Shown here one piece after another: positions 29,939 to 39,420 of a stretch of 44,289 nt of DNA. The first letter of the stretch is position 1, and every line of letters starts with the position of its first letter. Source of the DNA: Polaromonas sp. (lineage in GTDB: Bacteria; Pseudomonadota; Gammaproteobacteria; Burkholderiales; Burkholderiaceae_C). The position numbers and the translations under genes are program-made. A model generated the notes under the pieces. The model was not told where the DNA came from. It was given only the letters and a program-made list of their open reading frames with translations, and did not search any database. The stretch is taken from NCBI GenBank assembly GCA_025352405.1, contig JANXTM010000236.1, forward strand, positions 1 through 44,289. The letters are read 5' to 3'.

Positions 29939-32068
29939 ATGAGCATTTTCAATAAAGTTACCAAAACCTTCCAGTGGGGCCAGCACAAGGTCACGATGGA
30001 AACCGGCGAAGTCGCGCGTCAATCTGGCGGCGCTGTGTTGCTGGACATGGACGGCACCGTGGTGCTGGCTACCGTAGTTGCAAAAACTGAAGCCAAACCA
30101 GGTCAGGACTTCTTCCCGTTGACCGTTGATTACCTCGAAAAAACCTACGCAGCCGGCCGTATTCCGGGCAGCTTCTTTAAACGTGAAGGCCGCCCCAGCG
30201 AGTTTGAGACGTTGACGTCACGTCTGATCGACCGCCCAATCCGTCCGCTCTTTCCTGAAGGCTTCTTCAATGAAGTGCAGGTGGTGATCCACGTGCTGTC
30301 ATTGAACCCTGAAGTGGAAGGTGATATTCCTGCGCTGATCGCATCAAGCGCGGCGCTGGCAATCTCTGGTATTCCATTCAATGGCCCCATTGGCGCTGCC
30401 CGCGTGGCTTACATCGGCGGCCAATATGTGTTGAATCCTGGCAAGACCCAGCTCAAAGATTCCACAATGGACCTGGTGGTAGCCGGTACCGAAGCCGCTG
30501 TGCTGATGGTTGAGTCAGAAGCAAAACAATTGTCCGAAGAGATCATGTTGGCCGCCATCGTGTTTGGTCACGAGCAGGGTAATATCGCTATCAACGCAAT
30601 TCATGAACTTGTTCGCGATGCCGGCAAGCCGATGTGGGCATGGCAAGCGCCTGCCAAAAACGAGCCGCTGATTGCGCGTGTTAATGAACTGGCCGGCACC
30701 AAGTTGCAAGCCGCTTACCAGATCCGCGCCAAACAGGCCCGCACACAAGCTTGCCGCATTGTGACGTCAGAAGTCATGGCTGCGCTCAAGGCTGACGGCG
30801 CCGCGTTTGACAGCGTTGCTGTTGAAGGCATGCTGTTTGACATCGAAGCCAAAATTGTTCGCAGCCAGATTCTGGCGGGCGAGCCACGCATTGACGGTCG
30901 CGACACGCGCACGGTGCGTGCAATTGAAATCCGCAACAGTGTGTTGCCGCGCACCCACGGCTCCGCGCTGTTCACCCGCGGCGAAACCCAGGCGCTGGTT
31001 GTCACCACGCTGGGCACCGAACGCGATGCACAACGTATTGACGCCTTGAGTGGCGACTACGAAGACCGCTTCATGTTGCACTACAACATGCCTCCGTTCG
31101 CCACCGGCGAAACCGGCCGTGTAGGTTCACCAAAACGCCGCGAAATCGGCCATGGTCGTCTTGCCAAGCGCGCGTTGATCGCTGTGCTGCCTTCAAAAGA
31201 AGAGTTCCCGTACACCATGCGCGTGGTCAGCGAAATCACCGAGTCCAATGGTTCATCGTCCATGGCTTCGGTCTGCGGCGGCTGCCTGTCGCTGATGGAC
31301 GCTGGTGTGCCGATGAAAGCCCACGTGGCCGGCATTGCCATGGGCCTTATCAAGGACGACAACCGCTTTGCGGTGTTGACCGACATCCTGGGTGATGAGG
31401 ATCATCTGGGCGACATGGACTTCAAGGTGGCCGGCACCACGTTTGGTATTACCGCGCTGCAGATGGACATCAAAATCCAGGGCATAACTAAAGAAATCAT
31501 GCAGGTCGCATTGGCCCAGGCCAAGGAAGCCCGCATGCACATCCTCGGCAAAATGCAGGAAGCCATGGGCGCTGCCAAAACTGAAGTGTCTGACTTCGCG
31601 CCTCGCCTGTACGTCATGAAAATCAACCCGGAAAAAATCCGTGACGTGATCGGCAAGGGCGGCGCCGTGATTCGCGCGCTGACAGAAGAAACCGGCACGC
31701 AGATCAATATCGAGGAAGATGGCACCATCACCATTGCATCGAATGACAGCGCCAAGGCTGACGAGGCCAAGCGCCGTATAGCCGAAATCACCGCTGAAGT
31801 CGAAATCGGCAAGGTCTACGAAGGCCCGGTCACCAAGATTCTGGACTTTGGTGCACTGATCAACCTGCTGCCAGGCAAGGACGGTCTGCTGCACATCAGC
31901 CAGATCGCCCATGAGCGTGTCGAGCGGGTGTCGGACTACCTCAAGGAAGGCCAGATTGTCAAAGTCAAGGTTATGGAAACCGACGAAAAAGGTCGCGTCA
32001 AGCTGTCCATGAAAGCGCTGATGGATCGTCCGGTCCAAAACCAGGGTCATGATCAGGACCGTACCTGA
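29939..32068 (+). CDS. pnp: Polyribonucleotide nucleotidyltransferase (PNPase)
   Basis: The 709-residue trimeric 3'-5' phosphorolytic exonuclease degrades mRNA and joins the RNA degradosome. It has two RNase PH domains (residues about 1-230 and 310-550, with [12 protein letters not shown] and [20 protein letters not shown] plus [18 protein letters not shown]), a KH domain ([20 protein letters not shown]) and a C-terminal S1 domain ([28 protein letters not shown]). Length and all motifs are normal. It follows rpsO, and its leader contains a long stem-loop. A dispersed-repeat-like sequence follows its stop. Confidence 0.98.
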   Translation: MSIFNKVTKTFQWGQHKVTMETGEVARQSGGAVLLDMDGTVVLATVVAKTEAKPGQDFFPLTVDYLEKTYAAGRIPGSFFKREGRPSEFETLTSRLIDRPIRPLFPEGFFNEVQVVIHVLSLNPEVEGDIPALIASSAALAISGIPFNGPIGAARVAYIGGQYVLNPGKTQLKDSTMDLVVAGTEAAVLMVESEAKQLSEEIMLAAIVFGHEQGNIAINAIHELVRDAGKPMWAWQAPAKNEPLIARVNELAGTKLQAAYQIRAKQARTQACRIVTSEVMAALKADGAAFDSVAVEGMLFDIEAKIVRSQILAGEPRIDGRDTRTVRAIEIRNSVLPRTHGSALFTRGETQALVVTTLGTERDAQRIDALSGDYEDRFMLHYNMPPFATGETGRVGSPKRREIGHGRLAKRALIAVLPSKEEFPYTMRVVSEITESNGSSSMASVCGGCLSLMDAGVPMKAHVAGIAMGLIKDDNRFAVLTDILGDEDHLGDMDFKVAGTTFGITALQMDIKIQGITKEIMQVALAQAKEARMHILGKMQEAMGAAKTEVSDFAPRLYVMKINPEKIRDVIGKGGAVIRALTEETGTQINIEEDGTITIASNDSAKADEAKRRIAEITAEVEIGKVYEGPVTKILDFGALINLLPGKDGLLHISQIAHERVERVSDYLKEGQIVKVKVMETDEKGRVKLSMKALMDRPVQNQGHDQDRT

Positions 32069-32071
32069 TCG

Positions 32072-32138
32072 CAAACTACTATTAATTTCGTAGCTGCTGG
32101 CGCTGGTTGTTCCTGCACAAGCGGCAAAAATCATATAA
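32072..32138. repeat. Candidate Comamonadaceae dispersed repeat after pnp
   Basis: The sequence runs from AAACTACTATTAATTTCGTA through GCTGCTGGCGCTGGTTG to CACAAGCGGCAAAAATC. The layout, AT-rich arm, TAGCTGCTGGCGCT and a complementary AAGCGGC arm, is the form of a short intergenic repeat I associate with this family. It separates pnp from the oxidoreductase gene. Confidence 0.5.
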
Positions 32139-32145
32139 AAATTGC

Positions 32146-33132
32146 ATGAACGCTGTTGAAATTACCTCCTTTGGTGCTCCGGATGTGCTGCGACTGGGCT
32201 CCCGCCCTGTGCCTGTTCCAGGTAAGGGCGAACTGCTTATCCGTGTGAGCGCCAGCGGCATCAACCGGCCTGACGTACTCCAGCGTTCCGGCCATTACCC
32301 GGTGCCGCCGGGCGCATCGGATATTCCAGGATTGGAAGTTGCTGGCGTGATTGTTGAAGGCGATGTGTCAGCCATGGCTGCAGCTGGCTTCAATATTGGT
32401 GACCGCGTTTGCGCGCTGGTTTCTGGTGGCGGTTATGCCGAATTGTGCGTTGCACCTGTGGGTCAATGTTTGCCGATACCTTCGGGCCTAAGCGACATCG
32501 AAGCGGCTTCGTTGCCTGAAACCTTTTTCACAGTCTGGAGCAACGTTTTCGAGCGCGCGCGTTTGCTGTCTGGTGAAACCCTGTTGATCCAGGGTGGCTC
32601 CAGTGGCATTGGTGTGACGGCTATACAAATAGCCAAGGCTCTGGGCGCGACTGTACTGGTCACTGCAGGTAGCGATGAAAAATGCGCCGCCTGCCTGACT
32701 TTGGGCGCAGACCATGCGATCAACTACAAGACTACCGACTTTGCTGAAGAAGTAAAAAAACGCACGAATGGGCAGGGTGTCAATGTCATTCTGGACATGG
32801 TTGCCGGCAGTTATGTAGTGCGCGAAGTTGAGTGTCTGGCTGAGGATGGCCGTCTGGTCATCATTGCGGTGCAGGGCGGCATCAAGGCTGAAATTAATGC
32901 CGGTCTGGTGTTGCGCAAGCGCCTGACCATTACCGGTTCGACCTTGCGACCACGTTCGCTTGAATTCAAATCAGCAGTTGCGAAGGCTCTGAAAGAGAAA
33001 GTGTGGCCATTGATCTCCAGCGGCGCTATCAGGCCGGTGATTCACAGTACTTTTGCTGCTGGTGATGCGGCCAAAGCGCATGTGCTGATGGAGTCCAACC
33101 AACACATTGGAAAAATCGTTTTGACCTGGTAA
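32146..33132 (+). CDS. NAD(P)H quinone oxidoreductase, PIG3/zeta-crystallin type
   Basis: The ATG at 32146 gives 328 residues of a medium-chain dehydrogenase/reductase without zinc ligands. Motifs are SASGINRPDVLQRSGHYPVP near the N-terminus (NRPD is typical of the PIG3 group), PGLEVAGVIVEGD, the Rossmann motif LIQGGSSGIGVTAIQIAKAL, and the C-terminal ITGSTLRPRSLEFK. The family reduces quinones with NADPH. A longer reading frame from 32107 has no ribosome site. It lies 12 bases before tpiA, with no obvious biochemical link. Confidence 0.92.
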   Translation: MNAVEITSFGAPDVLRLGSRPVPVPGKGELLIRVSASGINRPDVLQRSGHYPVPPGASDIPGLEVAGVIVEGDVSAMAAAGFNIGDRVCALVSGGGYAELCVAPVGQCLPIPSGLSDIEAASLPETFFTVWSNVFERARLLSGETLLIQGGSSGIGVTAIQIAKALGATVLVTAGSDEKCAACLTLGADHAINYKTTDFAEEVKKRTNGQGVNVILDMVAGSYVVREVECLAEDGRLVIIAVQGGIKAEINAGLVLRKRLTITGSTLRPRSLEFKSAVAKALKEKVWPLISSGAIRPVIHSTFAAGDAAKAHVLMESNQHIGKIVLTW

Positions 33133-33144
33133 AGGCTGGCAAAG

Positions 33145-33924
33145 ATGAAAAAACTGATTGCGGGAAACTGGAAAATGAATGGTACTCTGGCTGCCAACGA
33201 AGCATTGCTGTCGGCGTTGGCACAAGGTTTGGCTGTCAAGCCGGCCTGCGAGATAGCGGTTTGTGTGCCTGCGCCTTATCTTGCGCAGGTGCTCAACATG
33301 AAAACTGAGCACGCAAACCTTGACATGGTTGAAGTCGGTGCCCAGGACGTTTCTAAGCAGACTTCAGGTGCTTTCACCGGTGAGGTGAGCGCTGTCATGC
33401 TTAAAGACCTGGGGTGCCGGTATGCGATAGTGGGGCATTCAGAGCGTCGTCAGTACCACGGTGAAACGGATGTGCTGGTGGCAGACAAAGCCCGGGCTGC
33501 GTTGGTATCAGGCATTACGCCAATCGTTTGTGTGGGTGAAACGCTGGCTGAACGTGAGGCGGGTCTTACGGAAGAAGTTGTCAAGCGGCAGCTGGCTGCC
33601 GTTATTCACGTCAACGGGCATTGCATCAGCGAAATTGTGCTTGCTTATGAACCTGTGTGGGCTATTGGAACCGGTAAAACTGCATCGCCTCAAGAGGCGC
33701 AAACAGTACATGCCGTGTTGCGTGCCCAACTCAAGGCAGCGACTGAACATTTCGCAGGCGTAAAGATTTTGTACGGCGGCAGTATGAACGCAGCCAATGC
33801 GGTAACGCTATTAATGCAAGCCGATATTGACGGTGGCCTGGTAGGCGGTGCATCGCTCAAAGCCACAGATTTTTTAGCAATCATTGCTGCAGCTCATGAA
33901 AACGGGCAAATACAAAAAAATTAG
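33145..33924 (+). CDS. tpiA: Triose-phosphate isomerase
   Basis: The 259-residue TIM-barrel enzyme interconverts dihydroxyacetone phosphate and glyceraldehyde 3-phosphate in glycolysis and gluconeogenesis. Catalytic residues are in place: Asn8 and Lys10 (AGNWKMNG), His98 (IVGHSERR), Glu169 (LAYEPVWAIGTG), and the phosphate-binding YGGSMNAANA and GGLVGGASLKA. It starts 12 bases after the oxidoreductase stop and is followed by secG 28 bases on, the usual order in this group. Confidence 0.98.
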   Translation: MKKLIAGNWKMNGTLAANEALLSALAQGLAVKPACEIAVCVPAPYLAQVLNMKTEHANLDMVEVGAQDVSKQTSGAFTGEVSAVMLKDLGCRYAIVGHSERRQYHGETDVLVADKARAALVSGITPIVCVGETLAEREAGLTEEVVKRQLAAVIHVNGHCISEIVLAYEPVWAIGTGKTASPQEAQTVHAVLRAQLKAATEHFAGVKILYGGSMNAANAVTLLMQADIDGGLVGGASLKATDFLAIIAAAHENGQIQKN

Positions 33925-33952
33925 CTGTTTAATCAGGAAATCAGGAACAAAT

Positions 33953-34366
33953 ATGAATGTAGTTTTAACCATTGTCCTCGCCGTGCAAATGCTGACTGCG
34001 CTGGGCATGATTGGTCTTATTTTGGTGCAGCACGGCAAAGGTGCAGACATGGGTGCGGCTTTTGGCAGTGGTGGTTCTGGCAGTCTGTTTGGGGCAAGCG
34101 GTAGCGCCAATTTCTTATCGCGCACCACTGGAGTTCTGGCAGCTGTTTTTTTTGTGTGTACTTTGCTCTTGGCGTACTTTGGCAATGCACAACCGCGCAC
34201 GGGCACCAGCGTTCTTGAGGGTGCTGGGGCGATTACGGCACCACTGAAGGCGGCTTCAGGTGCCGCACAAATACCGGCGACCACTGTGCCAGTCACTGGC
34301 AGTGCTGCCATGGCGGTGCCACCTGCAATACCGGCGTCCGGCGCGGCACAAATTCCGACGAAATAA
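33953..34366 (+). CDS. secG: Protein translocase subunit SecG
   Basis: The 137-residue protein has two membrane helices, VVLTIVLAVQMLTALGMIGL at the N-terminus and GVLAAVFFVCTLLLAYF. Between them is the conserved cytoplasmic segment LVQHGKGADMGAAFGSGGSG. It assists SecYE during SecA-driven export. The tail beyond residue 80 is Ala/Pro/Thr-rich and twice repeats GAAQIP, a variable extension. A longer frame from 33884 overlaps tpiA and is rejected in favour of the ATG at 33953. Confidence 0.95.
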   Translation: MNVVLTIVLAVQMLTALGMIGLILVQHGKGADMGAAFGSGGSGSLFGASGSANFLSRTTGVLAAVFFVCTLLLAYFGNAQPRTGTSVLEGAGAITAPLKAASGAAQIPATTVPVTGSAAMAVPPAIPASGAAQIPTK

Positions 34367-34389
34367 GCTGAATAAGCCACTGCTCCAGT

Positions 34390-34418
34390 TTGGGAGAGGT
34401 ACGATTTCAGGTTAAACT
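34390..34418 (+). promoter_or_regulatory. Candidate promoter before tRNA-Leu and nuo
   Basis: TTGGGA, 17 bases, then TAAACT (each 4 of 6 to sigma-70 consensus). It lies about 65 bases before tRNA-Leu and is the only reasonable pair in the gap after secG. Confidence 0.35.
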
Positions 34419-34484
34419 GTGAGTCTGTTTGGAAAGCCAAAAAATCGAAAGATTTCCTCATGCAACCCAGACATTTTAAAAGCC

Positions 34485-34569
34485 GCGGACGTGGTGAAAT
34501 TGGTAGACACGCTATCTTGAGGGGGTAGTGCCGAAAGGTGTGCGAGTTCGAGTCTCGCCGTCCGCACCA
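34485..34569 (+). tRNA. tRNA-Leu (anticodon GAG)
   Basis: This 85-base class II tRNA has acceptor GCGGACG/CGTCCGC, D-loop TTGGTAGACACGC, anticodon arm CTATC-TTGAGGG-GGTAG with GAG, a long variable arm, T-loop TTCGAGT and encoded CCA. It stands between secG and nuoA, as in many Burkholderiales. Confidence 0.96.
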
Positions 34570-34675
34570 GATGAAATCTTCAGCAGCAACGCTTAGTCGA
34601 CGCTGCTGCATCAAACGGCAAACCGGCTGACTTGCCCACTCCGTTGGGCGGCACGTCGGAATCTGAATTCCCAAG

Positions 34676-35035
34676 ATGAACCTCGATCAATATCTTCCCG
34701 TTCTTTTGTTCATTTTGGTCGGTATAGGTGTCGGTGTGGTGCCTCAGGTCCTGGGCAGATTACTGGGTCCCGTGCGTCCTGACAGTGAAAAGAATTCTCC
34801 TTACGAGTGTGGTTTCGAGGCGTTTGAAGACGCGCGCATGAAATTCGACGTACGCTACTACTTGGTAGCTATTCTTTTTATTCTCTTTGATCTGGAAATC
34901 GCTTTTCTATTTCCGTGGGCTGTGGCGCTCAAGGATGTGGGCGCCGTTGGTTTTTGGTCAGTCATGGTTTTCCTGGGTATCCTGGTTGTAGGTTTTGTCT
35001 ACGAGTGGAAAAAAGGTGCCCTGGACTGGGAATAA
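34676..35035 (+). CDS. nuoA: NADH-quinone oxidoreductase subunit A
   Basis: The 119-residue membrane subunit of complex I has three helices: [37 protein letters not shown] and [19 protein letters not shown]. The loop [20 protein letters not shown] between helices 1 and 2 contains the conserved Cys and acidic residues near the quinone site. It is the first gene of the nuo operon, 107 bases after tRNA-Leu. Confidence 0.97.
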   Translation: MNLDQYLPVLLFILVGIGVGVVPQVLGRLLGPVRPDSEKNSPYECGFEAFEDARMKFDVRYYLVAILFILFDLEIAFLFPWAVALKDVGAVGFWSVMVFLGILVVGFVYEWKKGALDWE

Positions 35036-35070
35036 GAGGCGCTGCGCCCTGTTTTCTGCGATATGTTTCG

Positions 35071-35106
35071 CCAAAAAGCTTACCAAAAAGCTTACCAAAA
35101 AGCTCA
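35071..35106 (+). repeat. 12-bp tandem repeat, three copies, between nuoA and nuoB
   Basis: CCAAAAAGCTTA is repeated three times in a row, the third copy with one change (CTCA), and a partial CCAATTAG follows. It fills most of the 88-base gap in front of nuoB. A polymerase-slippage origin is likely, and copy number could vary between strains. Confidence 0.9.
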
Positions 35107-35123
35107 CCAATTAGGGTCTGGGT

Positions 35124-35603
35124 ATGTCACTTGAAGGTGTTTTTAACGAAGGGTTCATGACCACGAGCTACGACTCTGTGGTTAATTGGGCCAAAACTGG
35201 TTCGCTCTGGCCGATGACCTTTGGCTTGGCTTGCTGCGCTGTAGAAATGATGCATGCGGGTGCCGCGCGGTACGATCTTGACCGGTTCGGTATGTTGTTC
35301 CGTCCTAGCCCGCGCCAGTCTGACCTCATGATCGTGGCTGGTACCCTGTGCAACAAGATGGGCCCGGCCCTGCGCAAGGTTTATGACCAGATGTCAGAGC
35401 CGCGGTGGGTGTTGTCCATGGGGTCGTGTGCCAACGGAGGCGGTTATTACCACTACAGTTATTCTGTCGTTCGCGGCTGCGATCGTATTGTCCCGGTGGA
35501 TGTATATGTGCCAGGCTGCCCGCCAACGGCTGAAGCCTTGATGTACGGCATCATCCAATTGCAGCAAAAAATTCGACGCACCAATACGATTGCGAGGGCT
35601 TGA
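35124..35603 (+). CDS. nuoB: NADH-quinone oxidoreductase subunit B
   Basis: The 159-residue subunit carries the terminal N2 [4Fe-4S] cluster that passes electrons to quinone. Ligands are the tandem Cys37-Cys38 ([17 protein letters not shown]), Cys102 ([13 protein letters not shown]) and Cys132 ([11 protein letters not shown]). The N-terminus [20 protein letters not shown] is typical of betaproteobacterial NuoB and supports the ATG at 35124. Its stop overlaps the nuoC start (TGATG). Confidence 0.98.
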   Translation: MSLEGVFNEGFMTTSYDSVVNWAKTGSLWPMTFGLACCAVEMMHAGAARYDLDRFGMLFRPSPRQSDLMIVAGTLCNKMGPALRKVYDQMSEPRWVLSMGSCANGGGYYHYSYSVVRGCDRIVPVDVYVPGCPPTAEALMYGIIQLQQKIRRTNTIARA

Positions 35604-36214
35604 TGTCGGCGCTTTCTCCTGTGTCCATTCAACAACTAGGCGATACCGTCATATCAGTGCTGGGTGAGAAAGTCAAAAACCTGAAGATTGCTTTTGGAGA
35701 ACTCACGGTTACGGTGGCCGCTGCTGACTATCTTTCGGCGGCATTACTACTGCGGGATTCTGCTGGGTGCAACTTTGAGCAATTAGTTGATTTATGCGGT
35801 CTGGATTATTCGGAATATAAAGATGGTCAATACGATGGCCTGCGTTACTGCGTTGCATCTCATTTGCTTTCGGTAAGTCTGAATCAGCGCGTGCGCCTCA
35901 AAGTGTTTTGTGCAGACGATGACTTCCCGGTGGTTGGCTCGCTCAACGACATATGGAATTCAGCGAACTGGTTTGAGCGTGAAGCCTTCGACCTGTTCGG
36001 CATTGTTTTTGAAGGTCACAACGATCTGCGGCGCATCCTGACCGATTACGGCTTCATTGGCCATCCTTTCCGCAAAGATTTTCCGACCACTGGTCACGTT
36101 GAAATGCGCTATGACCCGGAACAAAAGCGTGTGATTTACCAGCCTGTCACGATCGAGCCGCGCGAGATCACACCACGCGTTATCCGTGAAGACAATTACG
36201 GCGGCCGTAACTAA
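35603..36214 (+). CDS. nuoC: NADH-quinone oxidoreductase subunit C
   Basis: This 203-residue hydrophilic subunit of the connecting module is a separate gene, not fused to NuoD as in E. coli. The family signature is [20 protein letters not shown] followed by [19 protein letters not shown] and the C-terminal [14 protein letters not shown]-like tail. The ATG at 35603 overlaps the nuoB stop by one base. Confidence 0.97.
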   Translation: MSALSPVSIQQLGDTVISVLGEKVKNLKIAFGELTVTVAAADYLSAALLLRDSAGCNFEQLVDLCGLDYSEYKDGQYDGLRYCVASHLLSVSLNQRVRLKVFCADDDFPVVGSLNDIWNSANWFEREAFDLFGIVFEGHNDLRRILTDYGFIGHPFRKDFPTTGHVEMRYDPEQKRVIYQPVTIEPREITPRVIREDNYGGRN

Positions 36215-36237
36215 GGCGTCAAGGTAAAAGGCAACAC

Positions 36238-37491
36238 ATGGCTGAAATCAAAAACTATACGCTTAATTTTGGACCGCAGCACCCGGCAGCACACGGCGTT
36301 TTGCGCTTGGTGCTGGAGCTGGACGGAGAGGTCATTCAGCGAGCAGACCCGCACATCGGGTTGCTGCACCGTGCCACCGAAAAACTCGCTGAAAGTAAAA
36401 CCTACATTCAGTCCTTGCCTTACATGGACCGCCTCGACTATGTGTCGATGATGTCGAATGAGCAAGCCTATTGCTTGGCGATTGAAAAACTGCTGGGTGT
36501 CGACGTGCCCGTTCGCGCGCAATACATCCGCGTGATGTACGCAGAAATCACCCGCCTGCTTAACCACTTGTTATGGCTGGGCGCGCATGGTTTTGACTGC
36601 GGCGCAATGAATATTCTGATTTATTGCTTTCGCGAACGAGAGGCGCTGTTTGATATGTACGAAGCCGTCTCTGGGGCGCGTATGCATGCGGCTTATTTCC
36701 GCCCTGGTGGTGTATATCGGGACCTGCCCGAAACCATGCCCCAGTACAAAGTTAGCAAGGTAAAGAACGCTAAAGCGATTGAAGCCCTGAACGAAAATCG
36801 CCAAGGCTCGCTGCTGGATTTTATTGACGACTTCTGCACCAAATTCCCTGGATATGTGGATGAGTACGAGACACTGCTGACGGATAACCGCATCTGGAAG
36901 CAGCGCACCGTGGGTGTGGGTGTGGTGTCGCCGGAACGGGCTTTGGCTCTGGGCTTTACAGGGCCCATGCTGCGCGGATCAGGTTTTGCCTGGGACCTGC
37001 GTAAGCAGCAGCCGTACGACGTGTACGACAAAATGGATTTTGATATTCCTGTGGGTAAAACCGGGGATTGCTATGACCGCTATCTGGTTCGCATCGAAGA
37101 AATGCGTCAATCCAACCGCATCATCAAGCAGTGCATCGACTGGTTGCGCGTCAACCCTGGCCCGGTGATTACAAGTAACCACAAGGTCGCAGCGCCAGAC
37201 CGTGAATCCATGAAATCCAACATGGAAGAGCTGATTCATCACTTCAAGTTGTTCACCGAAGGCTTCCATGTGCCCGAGGGTGAAGCCTACGCGGCTGTCG
37301 AACATCCTAAAGGTGAGTTTGGTATATATATCGTCAGTGATGGTGCCAACAAGCCTTATCGCTTGAAGATTCGTCCACCCGGTTTCTCCCACTTGGCAGC
37401 CATGGATGAAATGTCACGGGGTCACATGATCGCAGACGCAGTCGCCGTGATTGGCACCATGGACATTGTGTTCGGTGAGATTGACCGTTAA
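36238..37491 (+). CDS. nuoD: NADH-quinone oxidoreductase subunit D
   Basis: The 417-residue 49-kDa-type subunit lines the quinone-binding cavity together with NuoB. Motifs are [20 protein letters not shown] at the N-terminus (with the key quinone His), [34 protein letters not shown] and GAKxPYR-like [18 protein letters not shown] near the end. It has lost the Ni-Fe ligands of the ancestral hydrogenase, as expected. It lies 23 bases after nuoC. Confidence 0.98.
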   Translation: MAEIKNYTLNFGPQHPAAHGVLRLVLELDGEVIQRADPHIGLLHRATEKLAESKTYIQSLPYMDRLDYVSMMSNEQAYCLAIEKLLGVDVPVRAQYIRVMYAEITRLLNHLLWLGAHGFDCGAMNILIYCFREREALFDMYEAVSGARMHAAYFRPGGVYRDLPETMPQYKVSKVKNAKAIEALNENRQGSLLDFIDDFCTKFPGYVDEYETLLTDNRIWKQRTVGVGVVSPERALALGFTGPMLRGSGFAWDLRKQQPYDVYDKMDFDIPVGKTGDCYDRYLVRIEEMRQSNRIIKQCIDWLRVNPGPVITSNHKVAAPDRESMKSNMEELIHHFKLFTEGFHVPEGEAYAAVEHPKGEFGIYIVSDGANKPYRLKIRPPGFSHLAAMDEMSRGHMIADAVAVIGTMDIVFGEIDR

Positions 37492-37506
37492 GACACCCAA
37501 TAAAAA

Positions 37507-38013
37507 ATGCCTCTGCAAATGATTTCCGAACAAGCCCGTACGCGATTTGACCGCGAAATTGCCAAATATCCAGTGGACCAAAAGCAATCGGCTGTCATGG
37601 CTTGCCTGACAATCGTCCAGGAAGAGCTGGGTTTTGTGAGCGCTGAAAGTGAAAAGATTGTGGCTGACTATCTCGACATGGCACCGATAGCCGTGCACGA
37701 AGTCACCACCTTCTACAACATGTACAACCAGCGCCCGGTGGGTAAGTACAAGCTCAATGTCTGTACCAATCTGCCTTGCCAGCTGCGCGATGGCGCTGTG
37801 GCGCTAAAGCACTTAGAGCACAAGCTGGGCATTTCGATGGGTGAAACCACTTCCGATGGCTTGTTTACATTGCAGCAGTCTGAGTGTCTCGGTGCCTGCG
37901 CTGATTCCCCTGTGATGCTGGTGAACGACCTCACCATGTGCAGTTTTATGAGCAACGAGAAATTGGACCAGCTGATTGCTGGTCTGCAATCTGCTGAGGC
38001 AAAGTTATCATGA
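37507..38013 (+). CDS. nuoE: NADH-quinone oxidoreductase subunit E
   Basis: The 168-residue thioredoxin-fold subunit carries the N1a [2Fe-2S] cluster. Cluster ligands are in [13 protein letters not shown] and [13 protein letters not shown]. The helical N-terminus includes [20 protein letters not shown]. Its stop overlaps the nuoF start (ATGA), consistent with coupled translation of the NADH-oxidising module. Confidence 0.97.
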   Translation: MPLQMISEQARTRFDREIAKYPVDQKQSAVMACLTIVQEELGFVSAESEKIVADYLDMAPIAVHEVTTFYNMYNQRPVGKYKLNVCTNLPCQLRDGAVALKHLEHKLGISMGETTSDGLFTLQQSECLGACADSPVMLVNDLTMCSFMSNEKLDQLIAGLQSAEAKLS

Positions 38014-39404
38014 GCGTTTCTGTGAATTCTGCTGTTAATGCTGAAGCTAAAAATGTGCTTTCGCAATTCGCCGCGACAGGCGTGCAAAGCTCTTTTCACG
38101 GCCGCCATATTAGCCCGCAAATCCTGGCTGACCTGAATGGCGGAAACTGGCGCTTGAAAGACTACGAAGCGCGTGGAGGTTACCAGGCGCTGCGCAAGAT
38201 TCTGGCGCAGGGTGAAGGTGTCGGGATGACCCCAGACCAAGTGATTGCCGACGTCAAGTTGAGTGGTTTGCGTGGTCGTGGCGGCGCAGGTTTTCCAACT
38301 GGGCTGAAGTGGAGCTTCATGCCACGTCAGTTCCCTGGGCAAAAGTATCTGGTTTGCAATTCAGATGAAGGTGAGCCTGGTACATGTAAAGACCGTGACA
38401 TCATGCAGTTCAATCCGCACAGCGTGATTGAAGGCATGGCAATCGCAGCGTATGCCATGGGCATCACGGTAGGCTATAACTACATTCACGGCGAAATTTT
38501 TGCAACTTATCAACGGTTTGAGGAGGCGATCGAAGAGGCCCGTGCAGCGGGCTTGCTGGGAGAGAAAATTCTCGGTAGCAACTTTGATTTTCAATTGCAC
38601 GCTTCGCACGGTTTCGGCGCATACATTTGCGGTGAGGAAACTGCCTTGCTTGAATCGCTTGAAGGAAAAAAAGGCCAGCCGCGTTTCAAGCCGCCATTTC
38701 CTGCCAGCTTCGGTTTGTATGGCAAACCCACCACAATCAATAACACCGAAACATTTGCAGCCGTGCCCTGGCTTATCCGCAATGGTGGGCAAGCCTATCT
38801 TGAATGCGGCAAGCCGAACAATGGTGGAACCAAGATTTACTCGGTGTCGGGAGATGTTGAATTTCCAGGAAACTACGAAGTTCCCATGGGGACACCATTT
38901 GCCACGCTCCTCGAACTGGCTGGCGGCGTGCGTAAAGGTCGTACGCTCAAGGCTGTGATTCCCGGCGGGTCTTCATCACCAGTCTTGCCGGCAGCCGTGA
39001 TGATGGAATGCACCATGGACTACGACTCGATTGCCAAGGCGGGCTCGATGTTGGGATCAGGTGCTGTGATCGTTATGGATGACAGTCGTTGCATGGTCGA
39101 ATCGCTCAAGCGCTTGTCTTATTTTTATATGCATGAATCTTGCGGACAGTGCACGCCTTGTCGGGAAGGCACGGGCTGGCTGTGGCGCGTTGTTGAACGT
39201 ATTCACAACGGATTGGGTCGCAGCAGCGATATGGACCTGCTCAATTCGGTGGCTGACAATATTCAAGGCCGAACGATTTGTGCCCTTGGCGATGCTGCAG
39301 CCATGCCAGTGCGCGCGATGATCAAGCATTTCCGTCATGAGTTCGAAGCCATGATTGGTCAAAAGACGCCTCAGGCCAATGCATCTGCGGCCGTGCAAGC
39401 CTGA
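38010..39404 (+). CDS. nuoF: NADH-quinone oxidoreductase subunit F
   Basis: The 464-residue subunit binds NADH and FMN and carries the N3 [4Fe-4S] cluster. Nucleotide and flavin motifs are [16 protein letters not shown] and [17 protein letters not shown], and [16 protein letters not shown] follows. Cluster ligands are in [15 protein letters not shown] with a later Cys in [14 protein letters not shown]. The N-terminus has an extra stretch of about 25 residues before [10 protein letters not shown] that is not part of the core. Confidence 0.98.
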   Translation: MSVSVNSAVNAEAKNVLSQFAATGVQSSFHGRHISPQILADLNGGNWRLKDYEARGGYQALRKILAQGEGVGMTPDQVIADVKLSGLRGRGGAGFPTGLKWSFMPRQFPGQKYLVCNSDEGEPGTCKDRDIMQFNPHSVIEGMAIAAYAMGITVGYNYIHGEIFATYQRFEEAIEEARAAGLLGEKILGSNFDFQLHASHGFGAYICGEETALLESLEGKKGQPRFKPPFPASFGLYGKPTTINNTETFAAVPWLIRNGGQAYLECGKPNNGGTKIYSVSGDVEFPGNYEVPMGTPFATLLELAGGVRKGRTLKAVIPGGSSSPVLPAAVMMECTMDYDSIAKAGSMLGSGAVIVMDDSRCMVESLKRLSYFYMHESCGQCTPCREGTGWLWRVVERIHNGLGRSSDMDLLNSVADNIQGRTICALGDAAAMPVRAMIKHFRHEFEAMIGQKTPQANASAAVQA

Positions 39405-39420
39405 ACGCGGAGATAAATAT

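Noticed and set aside
31253-32134. Minus-strand frame of 293 codons opposite pnp
   Set aside because: It covers the KH/S1 coding part of PNPase and has no recognisable domain.
34001-34247. Alternative frame within secG and the minus-strand frame 33874-34674
   Set aside because: SecG helices and the conserved loop are in the chosen frame; the others are shadows, one of them running through tRNA-Leu.
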